Below, in pieces: positions 49,029-57,922 of a stretch of 64,000 nucleotides of DNA. Below the pieces are notes generated by a model that was not told the origin of the DNA, made no database searches, and was given only the letters and a program-made list of their open reading frames with translations. A program made the position numbers and the translations under genes. The stretch is taken from the NCBI RefSeq assembly GCF_012027615.1, contig NZ_SNUT01000006.1:62001-126000 (forward strand), read 5' to 3'. Every line of letters begins with the position of its first letter. Within the stretch, counting starts at the first letter, position 1. The DNA comes from Thermococcus sp. 21S7. GTDB taxonomy: Archaea > Methanobacteriota_B > Thermococci > Thermococcales > Thermococcaceae.

Positions 49029-51407
49029 CTACCTGTCACCGTCCGTTCCATGCAGAACATCGTCTATCCTGAAAATCCCCCTGTCAAGTACGGTCTTCTT
49101 CTGGACGTAGACATACCTCACGACGACGCTTCCGTTGATGTCCGCAGGAAGAACAAACGCATCCTTCCCTTTAACGCCGTACCACTTTTTGAAGACGAGC
49201 GTGCCGTTGTCGAGGTAGCCATGGATGCCGAGGCCGGTTCCTGTGGCATTGGTGAACCTGAGAACGATGGAGCCGTTTTCCGCAGTGACAGCGACGTTCG
49301 GGTGCTTAAACCGGAATACCTTGATGTAACCCCCGTCGGAGTACACTGGAGCGTAATTCTCGGGGTATTCATCCGTGAACATCAGCCGTGCCAGGAGGGT
49401 ATTGAATGCCTCTTTGTTCATCAGCACTGCGTAACCATAATTGAGATTTATATAGACGTAAACATCGGCGGTTGGATTGCCCGTTACAGGTACCCTCTCC
49501 AGAGAAGTGCCCCTTTCAACGAAGACTTCGGCGGGAATCACAACAGCCCCACCAACGTTGGCCTTGATGTCCCACGAATCCTCCCCAGGGGCGACCATCA
49601 GGGAGTACGATCCAGCGGAGAACAACAGCATGCCGCCAACGGATGATGCCCTAGGCATGAGAATCATCACGTACTCCCCGGGAGAGACGTTTGCCGTTTC
49701 CAGAACCGCCCCGAACTTCAACAGGGTGTCGTAGGAGACGACGACATAATCAACCCCCAGGTTCATTAGGGCCCTATCGCCCTTAAGTCCCAGATAGTAC
49801 TGGGCCACCCATCTGCTCGGACCTCCCTGTGCAACGGGGGCCCTTCCCGCGAAGTACGTAACCCAGTGACCCTCATCCCACCAGGCCAGGACAACGTCGT
49901 TTATGTTGGAGTCATCTCCAAGTTCGGTTAATGCCTCCTCCCAGTGGCCGTTGACTATGGGTTCAACGCCGGCGGTATTTTTAATTCCCTGGACTGCCGC
50001 CACGGCTGGGATTAGAAGAATGATAATGGAGAGACCGGCTGCCCCCAGTTTTTTGGCGGACAGTTTGGGTAGGAGTGCCCTATGCAGCCTCACCACACCG
50101 ATTCCCGCCATCACGGCTACTGTGAGCGAACCGATAAAGAGGAATCTCGTCCACAAAACAATCATCGGAAGAACAACCGCCGCGAGACCCAGGATTACGA
50201 AGTCTCTTATTTTGAGTTCGGTCGGGAAAAACATCAGGAAAAACGAGGGGACCAAAAACACCACGATTCCATACGCTTCCCACAGATCATGGAATGCCGT
50301 TCTCTGGGTTTCCACGATGGGGGATTCCGGGAAGAGCTTCAGGATAAGCCTATCGACCATCCCATAGTAGCGGTATCCCACCCAGACCGCAACGAGGAGG
50401 CTAACGGCGATAATCAAAGCCCGCAGTTTTCCATCCTTCATGAACTTGAACCTGGAAAGGAGCATCAGCAGGGCTATGAACCCGAGTGAGAGGGGCACGG
50501 CATATTTGATGTATATCAACAGAAACACGTCTTTAATGAAACCGAACTGGAGTCCAAACTCTTCAGCAAGCTTCCTTCCCAACCACTCGGTGGCCCCGAC
50601 CATCCCGTACCCAAAGTGACCGCCCAGAGCGTTCGCCACGAGCGCCCCGACAGCCGTCGCCAGCACGAGGGCAAGGGAATCAACGAAAAACCTGGTCCTG
50701 CCGCCCAGGAGGAACGTTCCCACTGCCAGCAGCAGAGCGCTCCCCAGCAGAAACCCGAATATCGGGTAGTACGCCTGCCAGAAGACTGCGGACAGACCAC
50801 TGGCGAACGCGGGTATCAGATAGAAAATCAGCCTTCTGTACCTCCACTTCCGCCTTCTGCGGGAGATCGCCATCGCGACTCCAAACAGGGCCACACTGTA
50901 CCAGAAGAGCATGTAGTTGTCCCCCCTGTAGTAGCCGGCCATGGAGCGGAAGACGTGACCGAAGAGAACCGCCAGGAAAAACGCTGAGAGAAAGGCCTCT
51001 TCCTTACCGTAAAGCTTCAAAACGGCCAGATACGTGAACACAACCGTAAGAACCCCAAAGATTACAGGGGTTACTCTGAAAGCATTGTACAGAGAGACCC
51101 CGAAGATTGAAAGGAATTCGTAGATATAGGCAGGTGTCATCCATAGGCCCAGGGGGTGGAAGTGACGTATCTGCATACCCCACGGGCCGACTGCATACGT
51201 GAAAAAGTTCACCCACTCGCCCCTATCCAGCGAGTACCGTACGTATGTGAAGTGGAAGTAGGGGTCATAGCCGAGGAGGTACTTAAAACGCATGGGGAGG
51301 AGCCTCAGAACGAGCGCGATAACGGCTATGATGACGGCAGCGAACCTCGGATCGATGAGCTTCCTGTAAAGAACGGACACCGCTTCAGACCTCCACAGCC
51401 GCCCCAT
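49029..51407 (-). CDS. aglB: Oligosaccharyltransferase (Stt3-type)
   Basis: Transfers the lipid-linked glycan to Asn in N-x-S/T of exported proteins. 792 residues: about 13 N-terminal membrane helices with the first-loop acidic site in GYDPYFHFTY (~46-55), the RGDNY loop (~160) and SPIVETQR in the TIXE position (~363). The catalytic WWDEGH motif (~509) starts the extracellular domain. ATG 51407 has GTGGAGGGGG upstream; an ATG at 51422 is too close to that site. Transcribed from a TATA box near 51456-51466. The acceptor-peptide DK-like motif was not identified. Confidence 0.95.
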   Translation of the reverse strand: MGRLWRSEAVSVLYRKLIDPRFAAVIIAVIALVLRLLPMRFKYLLGYDPYFHFTYVRYSLDRGEWVNFFTYAVGPWGMQIRHFHPLGLWMTPAYIYEFLSIFGVSLYNAFRVTPVIFGVLTVVFTYLAVLKLYGKEEAFLSAFFLAVLFGHVFRSMAGYYRGDNYMLFWYSVALFGVAMAISRRRRKWRYRRLIFYLIPAFASGLSAVFWQAYYPIFGFLLGSALLLAVGTFLLGGRTRFFVDSLALVLATAVGALVANALGGHFGYGMVGATEWLGRKLAEEFGLQFGFIKDVFLLIYIKYAVPLSLGFIALLMLLSRFKFMKDGKLRALIIAVSLLVAVWVGYRYYGMVDRLILKLFPESPIVETQRTAFHDLWEAYGIVVFLVPSFFLMFFPTELKIRDFVILGLAAVVLPMIVLWTRFLFIGSLTVAVMAGIGVVRLHRALLPKLSAKKLGAAGLSIIILLIPAVAAVQGIKNTAGVEPIVNGHWEEALTELGDDSNINDVVLAWWDEGHWVTYFAGRAPVAQGGPSRWVAQYYLGLKGDRALMNLGVDYVVVSYDTLLKFGAVLETANVSPGEYVMILMPRASSVGGMLLFSAGSYSLMVAPGEDSWDIKANVGGAVVIPAEVFVERGTSLERVPVTGNPTADVYVYINLNYGYAVLMNKEAFNTLLARLMFTDEYPENYAPVYSDGGYIKVFRFKHPNVAVTAENGSIVLRFTNATGTGLGIHGYLDNGTLVFKKWYGVKGKDAFVLPADINGSVVVRYVYVQKKTVLDRGIFRIDDVLHGTDGDR

Positions 51408-51455
51408 TAAAGCCCCCTCCACACCGATTCCTCCCCATTCAATTACTATCGACAG

Positions 51456-51478
51456 GTAATAAAAGCGTTGCGCAACGC
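51456..51478 (-). promoter_or_regulatory. aglB promoter with a 14-bp palindrome
   Basis: Minus-strand TATA-like CTTTTATTACC (51456-51466) is joined on its upstream side to the perfect palindrome GCGTTGCGCAACGC (51465-51478), which overlaps the BRE position. Possible regulator site. Confidence 0.45.
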
Positions 51479-51623
51479 CACCTTTTTCATGCGCCCAGGC
51501 ATCACCCGTCCCAGTGGATGGGAGAGAAGTTCCTCAATGAAAACACATTTATCCAGAAACGCTTCAAAGAAATTTTGCTGTAAATAAAAGCAAAGCTTTA
51601 CATGGTTAAAGACCCCACAGATT

Positions 51624-51789
51624 TGAGGAGTGCTGTACGGAAGAGACTGAAGCGAAAGCTTCACCCCAGGACAGCCTGACCCGAGTGGTTTCATGAACCG
51701 TAACGGAACATGAGGCACGTTGCAGGGGAGGGTTTGAAAGGAGTGGAACTTCACTCCAGCCTCTTTCGCACGGCGCTCCTCACTATTCT
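51624..51789 (+). ncRNA. Structured noncoding RNA, copy 2 of 2 identical copies
   Basis: Identical over all 166 bases to 23827-23992, same orientation, 27.8 kb away. The upstream ~50 bases are also related, but the TATA box is weaker (CTTTACATGG at 51597-51606, against CTTTATATAG). Downstream flanks differ after ACTATTCT, which sets the likely 3' boundary. The same helices form. It lies between aglB and the sugar nucleotidyltransferase, transcribed away from aglB. Confidence 0.75.
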
Positions 51790-51844
51790 ACGTGCCAAGA
51801 AGGAACGATAGTGACGTTATTCCCAGAGAATAAGAGGGAGGGTC

Positions 51845-52840
51845 TCACTCACCCCTCTGTATCTTCGCGTGCCCGCCGACGAGGCTCTTCCTGAGTTCGA
51901 GGTTTCTTATCTCACACTTCTCGTCGATGATGGAGCGCCAAATAGTGGAGTTTCTTATTATCGTGTTTCTAAAGACTATCGAGTCGCTTATGTCGGAGTT
52001 CTCTATGATGCATCCCTCGCCGATGTAGGCGTATGGGCCAATCATGGACCGCCCGAGTATCTTCGCACCCCTCTTTATGACAACGGGAGGAATAATTTTT
52101 GCGTAGGGGCTGATCTGAATCTCCTCGACATGGCTCTCCCGGAGGAGCGTCTTGAGGGCCTCCAGATAGCTGTCGGCCGAGCCTATATCGTACCAGTACT
52201 CGGAGAAGCGGTAAGCTTTAATCGGATCACCCCTCTCAAGGAGCCACTGGAGGAAGTAGCCGGGGGAGTCGCGGTTGCCGTTGGAGAGGTACTCGTCGAT
52301 GCGTCCCATAACCGCCTTTGGAAAGACGTAGACGCCGGTGCTAACCAGAGTCGACGTTGGCTCGGCGGGTTTTTCATGGAACGAGATAACCCTGTCCCCC
52401 TCAAGAACCACCACACCGTAGCGTTTGGCCAGTTCCAAATCACCAACATCGTAGACGGCTATCAGAGTCTTCCCGTCGTAGGAGTCCAGGAACTCCCGCA
52501 GGGAGAATGAGAAAAGGTTGTCACCCGCTATGACGAGATAGTCGTCAAGGCCGAGTTCATCTATGGCCTTCTTCAGCGCACCTATCGTGCCGAGCTTTTC
52601 CTCCTCGTGGAGGGTCTCCTCAACGATCAATCCGACGCCGTACTTCTCGGCGTACCGTCTAAAATGAGCCTCAAAGAATCTGTTTGTTGATATGTAGGTC
52701 TCCAGTCCCAGCTTTCCTACCCTTTCCAGGATGTATTCCAGTATCACCCTGTCCCCGACGGGAAGCAGGGCCTTCGGGTTGTCCTTGGTTATGGGCCAGA
52801 GTCTGGTGGCGTAGCCGCCGGCCATTATGAGGACTTTCAT
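51845..52840 (-). CDS. Sugar-phosphate nucleotidyltransferase
   Basis: 331 residues. N-terminal NTP-transferase domain: IMAGGYATRLWPITKDNPKA (~5-24), LVIAGDNLFSFSLREFLDSY (~105), ISFHEKPAEPTSTLVSTGVY (~150). The C-terminal part is a left-handed beta-helix (~240-325; RSMIGPYAYIGEGCIIENSD). Activates a hexose-1-phosphate (glucose or mannose type), feeding glycan or S-layer glycosylation pathways. The base and sugar cannot be fixed from sequence alone. ATG 52840 lies 15 bases after the minimal nucleotidyltransferase stop. Confidence 0.85.
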   Translation of the reverse strand: MKVLIMAGGYATRLWPITKDNPKALLPVGDRVILEYILERVGKLGLETYISTNRFFEAHFRRYAEKYGVGLIVEETLHEEEKLGTIGALKKAIDELGLDDYLVIAGDNLFSFSLREFLDSYDGKTLIAVYDVGDLELAKRYGVVVLEGDRVISFHEKPAEPTSTLVSTGVYVFPKAVMGRIDEYLSNGNRDSPGYFLQWLLERGDPIKAYRFSEYWYDIGSADSYLEALKTLLRESHVEEIQISPYAKIIPPVVIKRGAKILGRSMIGPYAYIGEGCIIENSDISDSIVFRNTIIRNSTIWRSIIDEKCEIRNLELRKSLVGGHAKIQRGE

Positions 52841-52855
52841 TTTTTATCACCCCAA

Positions 52856-53149
52856 CTATCGTATTCCAAGGGCCTCCCTCCGATACAGTTCGAGATAGTG
52901 AGAACAACCGTTGTATTCCCTCATGGTCCGCTCTTCAAAGTCACACCCGGTCTTTTCGTCCCTGCTGAAGAGGAGCTCCCCACCGATGACGTGAAACCTA
53001 AATGCAACGTCTACATCTCCAAAAGAACGGTTCTCCGGGAAAGAACCGTGAATGTAGGCGAAGGGAATGCCCTCCCGGGACATAAGGTACGTCATTATCC
53101 ACCCCTTAAGGGCATCCCGCTCCAGAATTGAGAGACGGTGCACTTTCAT
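52856..53149 (-). pseudogene. Minimal nucleotidyltransferase (MNT) gene with internal in-frame deletion
   Basis: The 97-codon frame begins with an MNT fold: FAYIHGSFPENRSFGDVDVA carries the G-S-x-x and D-V-D catalytic pair. It then jumps to FRFHVIGGELLFSRDE and ends with EERTMREYNGCSHYLELYRR. In full-length relatives about 30 residues, including a further strand with the third acidic residue, lie between DVDVAF and the RFHVI segment. That piece is absent here, so the protein is probably inactive though the frame is kept. No HEPN partner is nearby. Start ATG 53149 has GGAG upstream. Confidence 0.55.
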
Positions 53150-53231
53150 GGGGTTAACTCCGTTGGAAGGATACAAAAAACTTTCCCCAAAGTTTAATAG
53201 CCCGACAACATCAATGGGTTTGGTGGTACGA

Positions 53232-54185
53232 ATGAAGGTTCTCGTTACGGGAGGTGCCGGGTTCATAGGCTCACACCTGGTGGAGGGGCTGATGGAGCTT
53301 GGATGGGACGTCAGGGTTCTCGACGACCTCAGCGCGGGCAGTCTGGAAAACATAAGGCGGTGGCTGAACCACGAGAGCTTCGAGTTCATCGAGGGGGACA
53401 TGAGGGACCCGGGAATCGTTGAGGAGGCTGTTGAGGGCGTCGATGTCGTCTTCCACCTCGCGGCGAACCCGGAGGTTAGAATAGGCTCCCAGAGCCCGGA
53501 GCTGCTCTACGAGACAAACGTGCTGATAACCTACAACCTGCTCAACGCGATGAGAGGCTCAAGCGCCAGGTACCTCGTTTTCACCTCCTCCTCAACCGTC
53601 TACGGCGATGCTTCCGTGATTCCGACGCCAGAAAACTACGCCCCGCTCGAACCGATAAGCGTCTACGGCGGTGCCAAGTTGGCCGCCGAGGCTTTAATCA
53701 GCGGCTACGCCCACACCTTCGGGTTCAGGGCCCTGATCTTCCGTCTAGCCAACATCATAGGCGAACGCTCGAACCACGGGGTCATCTACGACTTCATAAA
53801 CAAGCTCAGGAAGAACCCGGAAGAGCTTGAGATACTCGGCGACGGGACGCAGAGGAAGAGCTACCTCCATGTGAGCGATACGGTTGAGGGCATGCTCCAC
53901 ATCTTCGAGCACTTCAGGGGGAGCGATAAAGCCGTCGACTTCTACAACCTCGGCAACGACGACTGGATAACCGTGAGGGAGATAGCGGAGATAGTCAGCG
54001 AGGGGATGGGCCTGGAGCCGGAGTTCCGGTTCACCGGCGGCGTCGATGGAGGCCGCGGCTGGAAGGGCGACGTCAAGTTCATGCGCCTGAGCATAGAGAA
54101 GGCGAAGGAAACCGGCTGGAGTCCGAGGCTCAACAGCTACAAAGCGGTGGAGAGAACTGTGAGGGAGCTCCTCTCCGGAGTCTAG
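53232..54185 (+). CDS. UDP-glucose 4-epimerase-like (extended SDR)
   Basis: 317 residues: KVLVTGGAGFIGSHLVEGLM at the start, VFHLAANPEVRIGSQSPELL (~76), TSSSTVYGDASVIPT (~118), catalytic YGGAKLAAEALISGYAHTFG (~143; YxxxK), GDGTQRKSYLHVSDTVEGML (~205) and a short C-terminus. Interconverts UDP-glucose and UDP-galactose or related UDP-sugars. The start is ATG 53232, with GGTGGT upstream; the longer frame from 53067 runs antisense through the divergent MNT gene. TATA-like GTTTAATAGCC (53195-53205) is shared back-to-back with the MNT promoter. Confidence 0.88.
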   Translation: MKVLVTGGAGFIGSHLVEGLMELGWDVRVLDDLSAGSLENIRRWLNHESFEFIEGDMRDPGIVEEAVEGVDVVFHLAANPEVRIGSQSPELLYETNVLITYNLLNAMRGSSARYLVFTSSSTVYGDASVIPTPENYAPLEPISVYGGAKLAAEALISGYAHTFGFRALIFRLANIIGERSNHGVIYDFINKLRKNPEELEILGDGTQRKSYLHVSDTVEGMLHIFEHFRGSDKAVDFYNLGNDDWITVREIAEIVSEGMGLEPEFRFTGGVDGGRGWKGDVKFMRLSIEKAKETGWSPRLNSYKAVERTVRELLSGV

Positions 54186-54186
54186 T

Positions 54187-54426
54187 TCACCTCAGCACCT
54201 CGTACACTTTTCTTGCCACGATGAAGGCAAAGGCCAGAAGGAGCAGATACGCCGAGAATTTCAGGGAGTCCTTAACGTCCCGGGGAAGGTAGAACTCCCC
54301 TACCTCCAGGGTTATCAGTATCCCAATAAGCACCACGGTGAGGAATATCTCAATAGACGGACTGAGCAGGGCAGAGAGAACAACCCATATAGTAAAGAAC
54401 AGAAAAACGTTCTCCCTCATAGCCAT
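54187..54426 (-). CDS. Small membrane protein of unknown function
   Basis: 79 residues with three hydrophobic helices (FLFFTIWVVLSALLS, IEIFLTVVLIGILITLEV, KFSAYLLLLAFAFIVARKVY). No family recognised. It overlaps the upstream DUF7982-like gene by 10 bases, so the two are coupled. It likely belongs to the surface-assembly gene group by position only. Confidence 0.65.
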   Translation of the reverse strand: MAMRENVFLFFTIWVVLSALLSPSIEIFLTVVLIGILITLEVGEFYLPRDVKDSLKFSAYLLLLAFAFIVARKVYEVLR

Positions 54427-55133
54427 TTTTCAATCCCACCAAGCCGTTCTAAAGTAATCTTCAGGTACTCCCCACTCCTCCCCACAGAAACCACCCTCAG
54501 GAGCTCCTCCACTCCCAGGGCTATTCCCACGAGCACGGCGGAGACTACGGGATCGGCGTACACAGGGCTCCCGCAGAGGGGCTTAACGAAGACGTTTATT
54601 TTGCCCTCCTCTTCAAAGACCTCGGCCGAACCCAGACCCAGTGCACTCAAAACAGACGCAACGGCAGACGAAGCGTACCCAAGTCCCGTTCCCGAAAGCT
54701 CACCCACGTTCTCCAGCGCATACTCCACCAGACCCCATCCTGGGGGAGGGCTTATTAACAGGCCGCTCTCCCTTTCGGAACCGGTCACGAAGACGGTGCC
54801 CTCACCGAATCTTCCCAAGCCAATCGTGAAATTCCGCGACCGGGGAAGAAAAAAAGCACCCTTCGGAAGATTCTCATAGGGAGGGATAACAATCGGATCC
54901 CCCTGGAGCTCCAAGTCCTTTTCTAGGGCGCCCAGAAATTCACAGGAAGGGCCACAGACCAGGGGGAGAACAGCGCTGTCCACGGCTCCATGAAGGGGAA
55001 GGGCAACGGAGACCAAACCGAGAATTATCGATCCTATCCCGAGGTTAACAAGGGAGACCGATCCCCCGGTTCCACCGTAGTACCAGAGGATTACCCCTGC
55101 CGCGATTAAAGCGCCCCCGATTATCCGCCCCAT
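54417..55133 (-). CDS. Membrane-anchored protein, DUF7982-like
   Basis: 238 residues. Two N-terminal hydrophobic helices (IIGGALIAAGVILWYYGG, NLGIGSIILGLVSVALP) are followed by a soluble alpha/beta region with two Cys (CGPSC, ~60), LISPPPGWGLVEYALENVGE (~128) and an end with GEYLKITLERLGGIEKW. Resembles archaeal proteins found beside MoxR/DUF58 operons; function unknown. The frame runs further upstream, but that part is antisense to the divergent exported protein. ATG 55133 has GGTG upstream. Confidence 0.65.
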   Translation of the reverse strand: MGRIIGGALIAAGVILWYYGGTGGSVSLVNLGIGSIILGLVSVALPLHGAVDSAVLPLVCGPSCEFLGALEKDLELQGDPIVIPPYENLPKGAFFLPRSRNFTIGLGRFGEGTVFVTGSERESGLLISPPPGWGLVEYALENVGELSGTGLGYASSAVASVLSALGLGSAEVFEEEGKINVFVKPLCGSPVYADPVVSAVLVGIALGVEELLRVVSVGRSGEYLKITLERLGGIEKWL

Positions 55134-55191
55134 TTTAACACCGGGGATGAATAAACTTAAAAGGTTTTTATGCCTTATGGATGTGATAACG

Positions 55192-56925
55192 ATGAGGAGC
55201 CTGTCACTTTTAATAATCTTGGTTATAATAATCGGTTCATTTCCAGCGGTGGCGGGTAAGGCCGTTGAAAACCCCACCCAGCGAGACGAGTTTTTGTACG
55301 ACTACTTTTCTCACGTTCTTACAAAGTTTGAGTATTCACTAAAATACGCCCTGGAAAACGAGAACTATTCCCTAACCCTTGCAAACGCAACGTTTCAGGA
55401 GCTGGAACTTCTCCAAGAGGAAAGCATGTACTACCAGGACAGGGGCCTAAACCTAACGGTTATGCGGGTCATCCCCCCGTTCTATGAATTCTCCAAACAG
55501 CTAATACTCTTGGACCAGCTCACACTGCAGTTCCAGAACAATCCAAACCCAAAATTGGCCGCGGGAATACTCGGAACCGTGAAGGGCATGGAATCTCTGC
55601 TGGATGCCATAGACCCCATAAAACTGAGAGACGGAACTAAGATCCTCACGTTTAATACAGAGGGAGTCCGGAGGAGACTCGAAGAGGTAAAAAACCTAGC
55701 ACTCAAGGTTCCTCCTGTGGGAGAGTTCACCCTGGGGGTCTCGGAGAGGACACCCATTCTCAACGAAACAGTCACGATATTCGGAACATGTCCGGAAAAC
55801 AGAACAGTCACTATCGTTGTGACCAACGGCAGCTCAACGGTATTTCTAGCGATCAAACCAAAGGGGGGATTTTTCTCAATCGGGTACCGGTTCGAGTCCC
55901 TTGGAGCCTACCGGATATACGCCACCCAATCGGGCAGGAAATCAAACACGGTAAATGTTACGGTAAGAAAAATCCCCACACTCTTCATCGTAAGCGACAC
56001 CTATTCCGCGTTCCTCGAGGGCACTATAAAGCTGAAGGGGAAGCTGGTGGACTACTACGGGCAGCCATTAGCGGGAAGAAACATAACGATCGGGGACAAA
56101 ACTCTGATAACAGGAAGCGAGGGGGAGTTCTCGAAGGAGTACTTCTCGGACAGGGCAGAAAGCCTGAGGGTAGCCCTAGCCTTCGCTGGAGACAGACTTC
56201 ACGGGGGAACTTCAAAAGAGGTCACCCTGATCTTCAAAAAGTACCCAGTATCAATAACCCTGAACGGTCCGGACGAAGCGAATCCTGGGGAGAAAGTCCG
56301 CTTTAAGGGCACAATCGATCCGCCCTTAGGCGCTCCCCTCACCGTATACGTCAACGACACTCCCTCGTTTACAGTTGTCCCATCAAACGGTACCTTTGCC
56401 TTCAACCTAACGCCTGAAAGGGCTGGAAGGCTAAAGGTTTACGTCGTATTCCCTGGAAGTGAAACCCACGAGAGGGCAATGTCCAACGCGGTCTCTCTGA
56501 CGGTGGTTCCCCCCGAAAGCGCTGCCGTTAGATATCTGTCAATACTCATCCTTGCACTCATCCTGATGGGCATCTTCACGCTGGAGAAGAAACGGGCAGA
56601 ATCAAAAGGACCAGCCAAACAGATTCCCCCGCTGCAAGTGGATAGATCCGGCTACCAAATTGAAGAACACGTTCATGTTCCGGAGGACGTTGGGGAGGCG
56701 TACAAACTGCTACGTGAAAAGCTCCATGAGGCGTTTGGAATAGACGAGAGCATGACGCCGAGGGAGGTCCTGAAAACCTTAAAGGGATGGGGGCTTTATC
56801 CAGTGCTGGAGAGGGTCACACTGCTCCACGAGAAGGCGGTTTATGGGGAGACCAGCCTGAGCGAGGAGGAACTCAGGGAATTCCACAGAGGCGTTAAACG
56901 GCTCCTGGGGGGTGTCACAGGATGA
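55192..56925 (+). CDS. Exported Ig-like repeat protein with DUF4129-type cytoplasmic tail
   Basis: 577 residues. A signal peptide (MRSLSLLIILVIIIGSFPAV) is followed by a helical region (~25-170) and three or more Ig/Big-like beta domains with sequons (e.g. LFIVSDTYSAFLEGTIKLKG). A single membrane helix (RYLSILILALILMGIFTLEK, ~450) leads to a cytoplasmic tail with KLLREKLHEAFGIDESMTPR and EELREFHRGVKRLLGG, the DUF4129-like ending often encoded next to MoxR operons. ATGs at 55147 and 55177 are possible; 55192 fits the signal peptide and a TATA box near 55166. First gene of the operon. Confidence 0.75.
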   Translation: MRSLSLLIILVIIIGSFPAVAGKAVENPTQRDEFLYDYFSHVLTKFEYSLKYALENENYSLTLANATFQELELLQEESMYYQDRGLNLTVMRVIPPFYEFSKQLILLDQLTLQFQNNPNPKLAAGILGTVKGMESLLDAIDPIKLRDGTKILTFNTEGVRRRLEEVKNLALKVPPVGEFTLGVSERTPILNETVTIFGTCPENRTVTIVVTNGSSTVFLAIKPKGGFFSIGYRFESLGAYRIYATQSGRKSNTVNVTVRKIPTLFIVSDTYSAFLEGTIKLKGKLVDYYGQPLAGRNITIGDKTLITGSEGEFSKEYFSDRAESLRVALAFAGDRLHGGTSKEVTLIFKKYPVSITLNGPDEANPGEKVRFKGTIDPPLGAPLTVYVNDTPSFTVVPSNGTFAFNLTPERAGRLKVYVVFPGSETHERAMSNAVSLTVVPPESAAVRYLSILILALILMGIFTLEKKRAESKGPAKQIPPLQVDRSGYQIEEHVHVPEDVGEAYKLLREKLHEAFGIDESMTPREVLKTLKGWGLYPVLERVTLLHEKAVYGETSLSEEELREFHRGVKRLLGGVTG

Positions 56926-57920
56926 ACAAAACTGTCAAATACCTGATACTCCTGCTTCTCATTTTCACGTTCATCACAATGCCCCTAACCGTTCCCCTCT
57001 TCAAAAGCTCAACGCCCTACAGCATGTTCAACTCCGACTGGGACGGCACCTCCAAGTTTGCAAAACTGGCGTATCACGAGGGCAAAAAAGTGATACCCCT
57101 CCTCGGCACATTTGACACAACAAACATCAGCAAACTAAACGGTGTTCTAATGATAATCGGCCCCAACATGACCTTTACCAGTGCAGAAACGGAACAGATA
57201 AGGCTTTTCCTTGAACGGGGGAACACCCTCCTGATAGCGGATGACTTCGGAACGGGAAACGAGCTACTCAAGGCCCTCAACGTGACGGCGAGGATATCCA
57301 AATACCCGCTCAGAGACTTCTTCTACGAAGGGGACGACAGGCTCATAGTCTCGGTCAGGATAGAGGATCCCTTCCTGGCCAGAAACGTGACGAAGATAGT
57401 GACTAACGACCCCTCGGCGATACTCGTGACTCGAAAGGGCGAGACGTACGCGAGCAAGATGGCGATGGTCAATTTCCACAGGAGAATGTTCCCCATCATG
57501 ACCGAAGTGCGGTACGGTGAAGGAAAGATAATCATAATATCCGACCCGGACATACTAATAAACCAGCTTTACGACGAAAACGAGCCGTTCTTAAGGAACT
57601 TAATCGAATATCTCGGGGCGGATACCTTCTACTTCGATGAAGCACACCATCCGGACTTCAACCTGTACACCGCGGGCACGATTACGATAACCCGATTCCT
57701 GCCAAGAGAGAAAGCCTTAAAGCTAATACTGATTGTGGCAACCCTAATCCTTCTCCAGGAGATTGGGGTATTCACGGCACTCTGGAGGGTTATGTGGCGT
57801 TATCTTTCACGCTTCTTTAGGAAAACTGAAAGTCCCGAAGAACTCGCCCTGATCCTCGCTAAGGAGCGGGGCTGGGACAAAGGGGAGATTATGGAAATGC
57901 TCGAAAGAATGGGTGATTGA
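56922..57920 (+). CDS. DUF4350-type membrane protein
   Basis: 332 residues with an N-terminal membrane anchor (YLILLLLIFTFITMPLTVPL), an extracytoplasmic domain with a GATase-like fold (NGVLMIIGPNMTFTSAETEQ, TLLIADDFGTGNELLKAL, and GKIIIISDPDILINQLYDEN with YFDEAHH), and one C-terminal helix (LKLILIVATLILLQEIGVFT). This matches DUF4350 proteins of MoxR/DUF58 operons. Overlaps the previous stop by 4 bases (ATGA). Exact role unknown; probably a structural member of a membrane complex. Confidence 0.78.
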   Translation: MNKTVKYLILLLLIFTFITMPLTVPLFKSSTPYSMFNSDWDGTSKFAKLAYHEGKKVIPLLGTFDTTNISKLNGVLMIIGPNMTFTSAETEQIRLFLERGNTLLIADDFGTGNELLKALNVTARISKYPLRDFFYEGDDRLIVSVRIEDPFLARNVTKIVTNDPSAILVTRKGETYASKMAMVNFHRRMFPIMTEVRYGEGKIIIISDPDILINQLYDENEPFLRNLIEYLGADTFYFDEAHHPDFNLYTAGTITITRFLPREKALKLILIVATLILLQEIGVFTALWRVMWRYLSRFFRKTESPEELALILAKERGWDKGEIMEMLERMGD

Positions 57921-57922
57921 AA

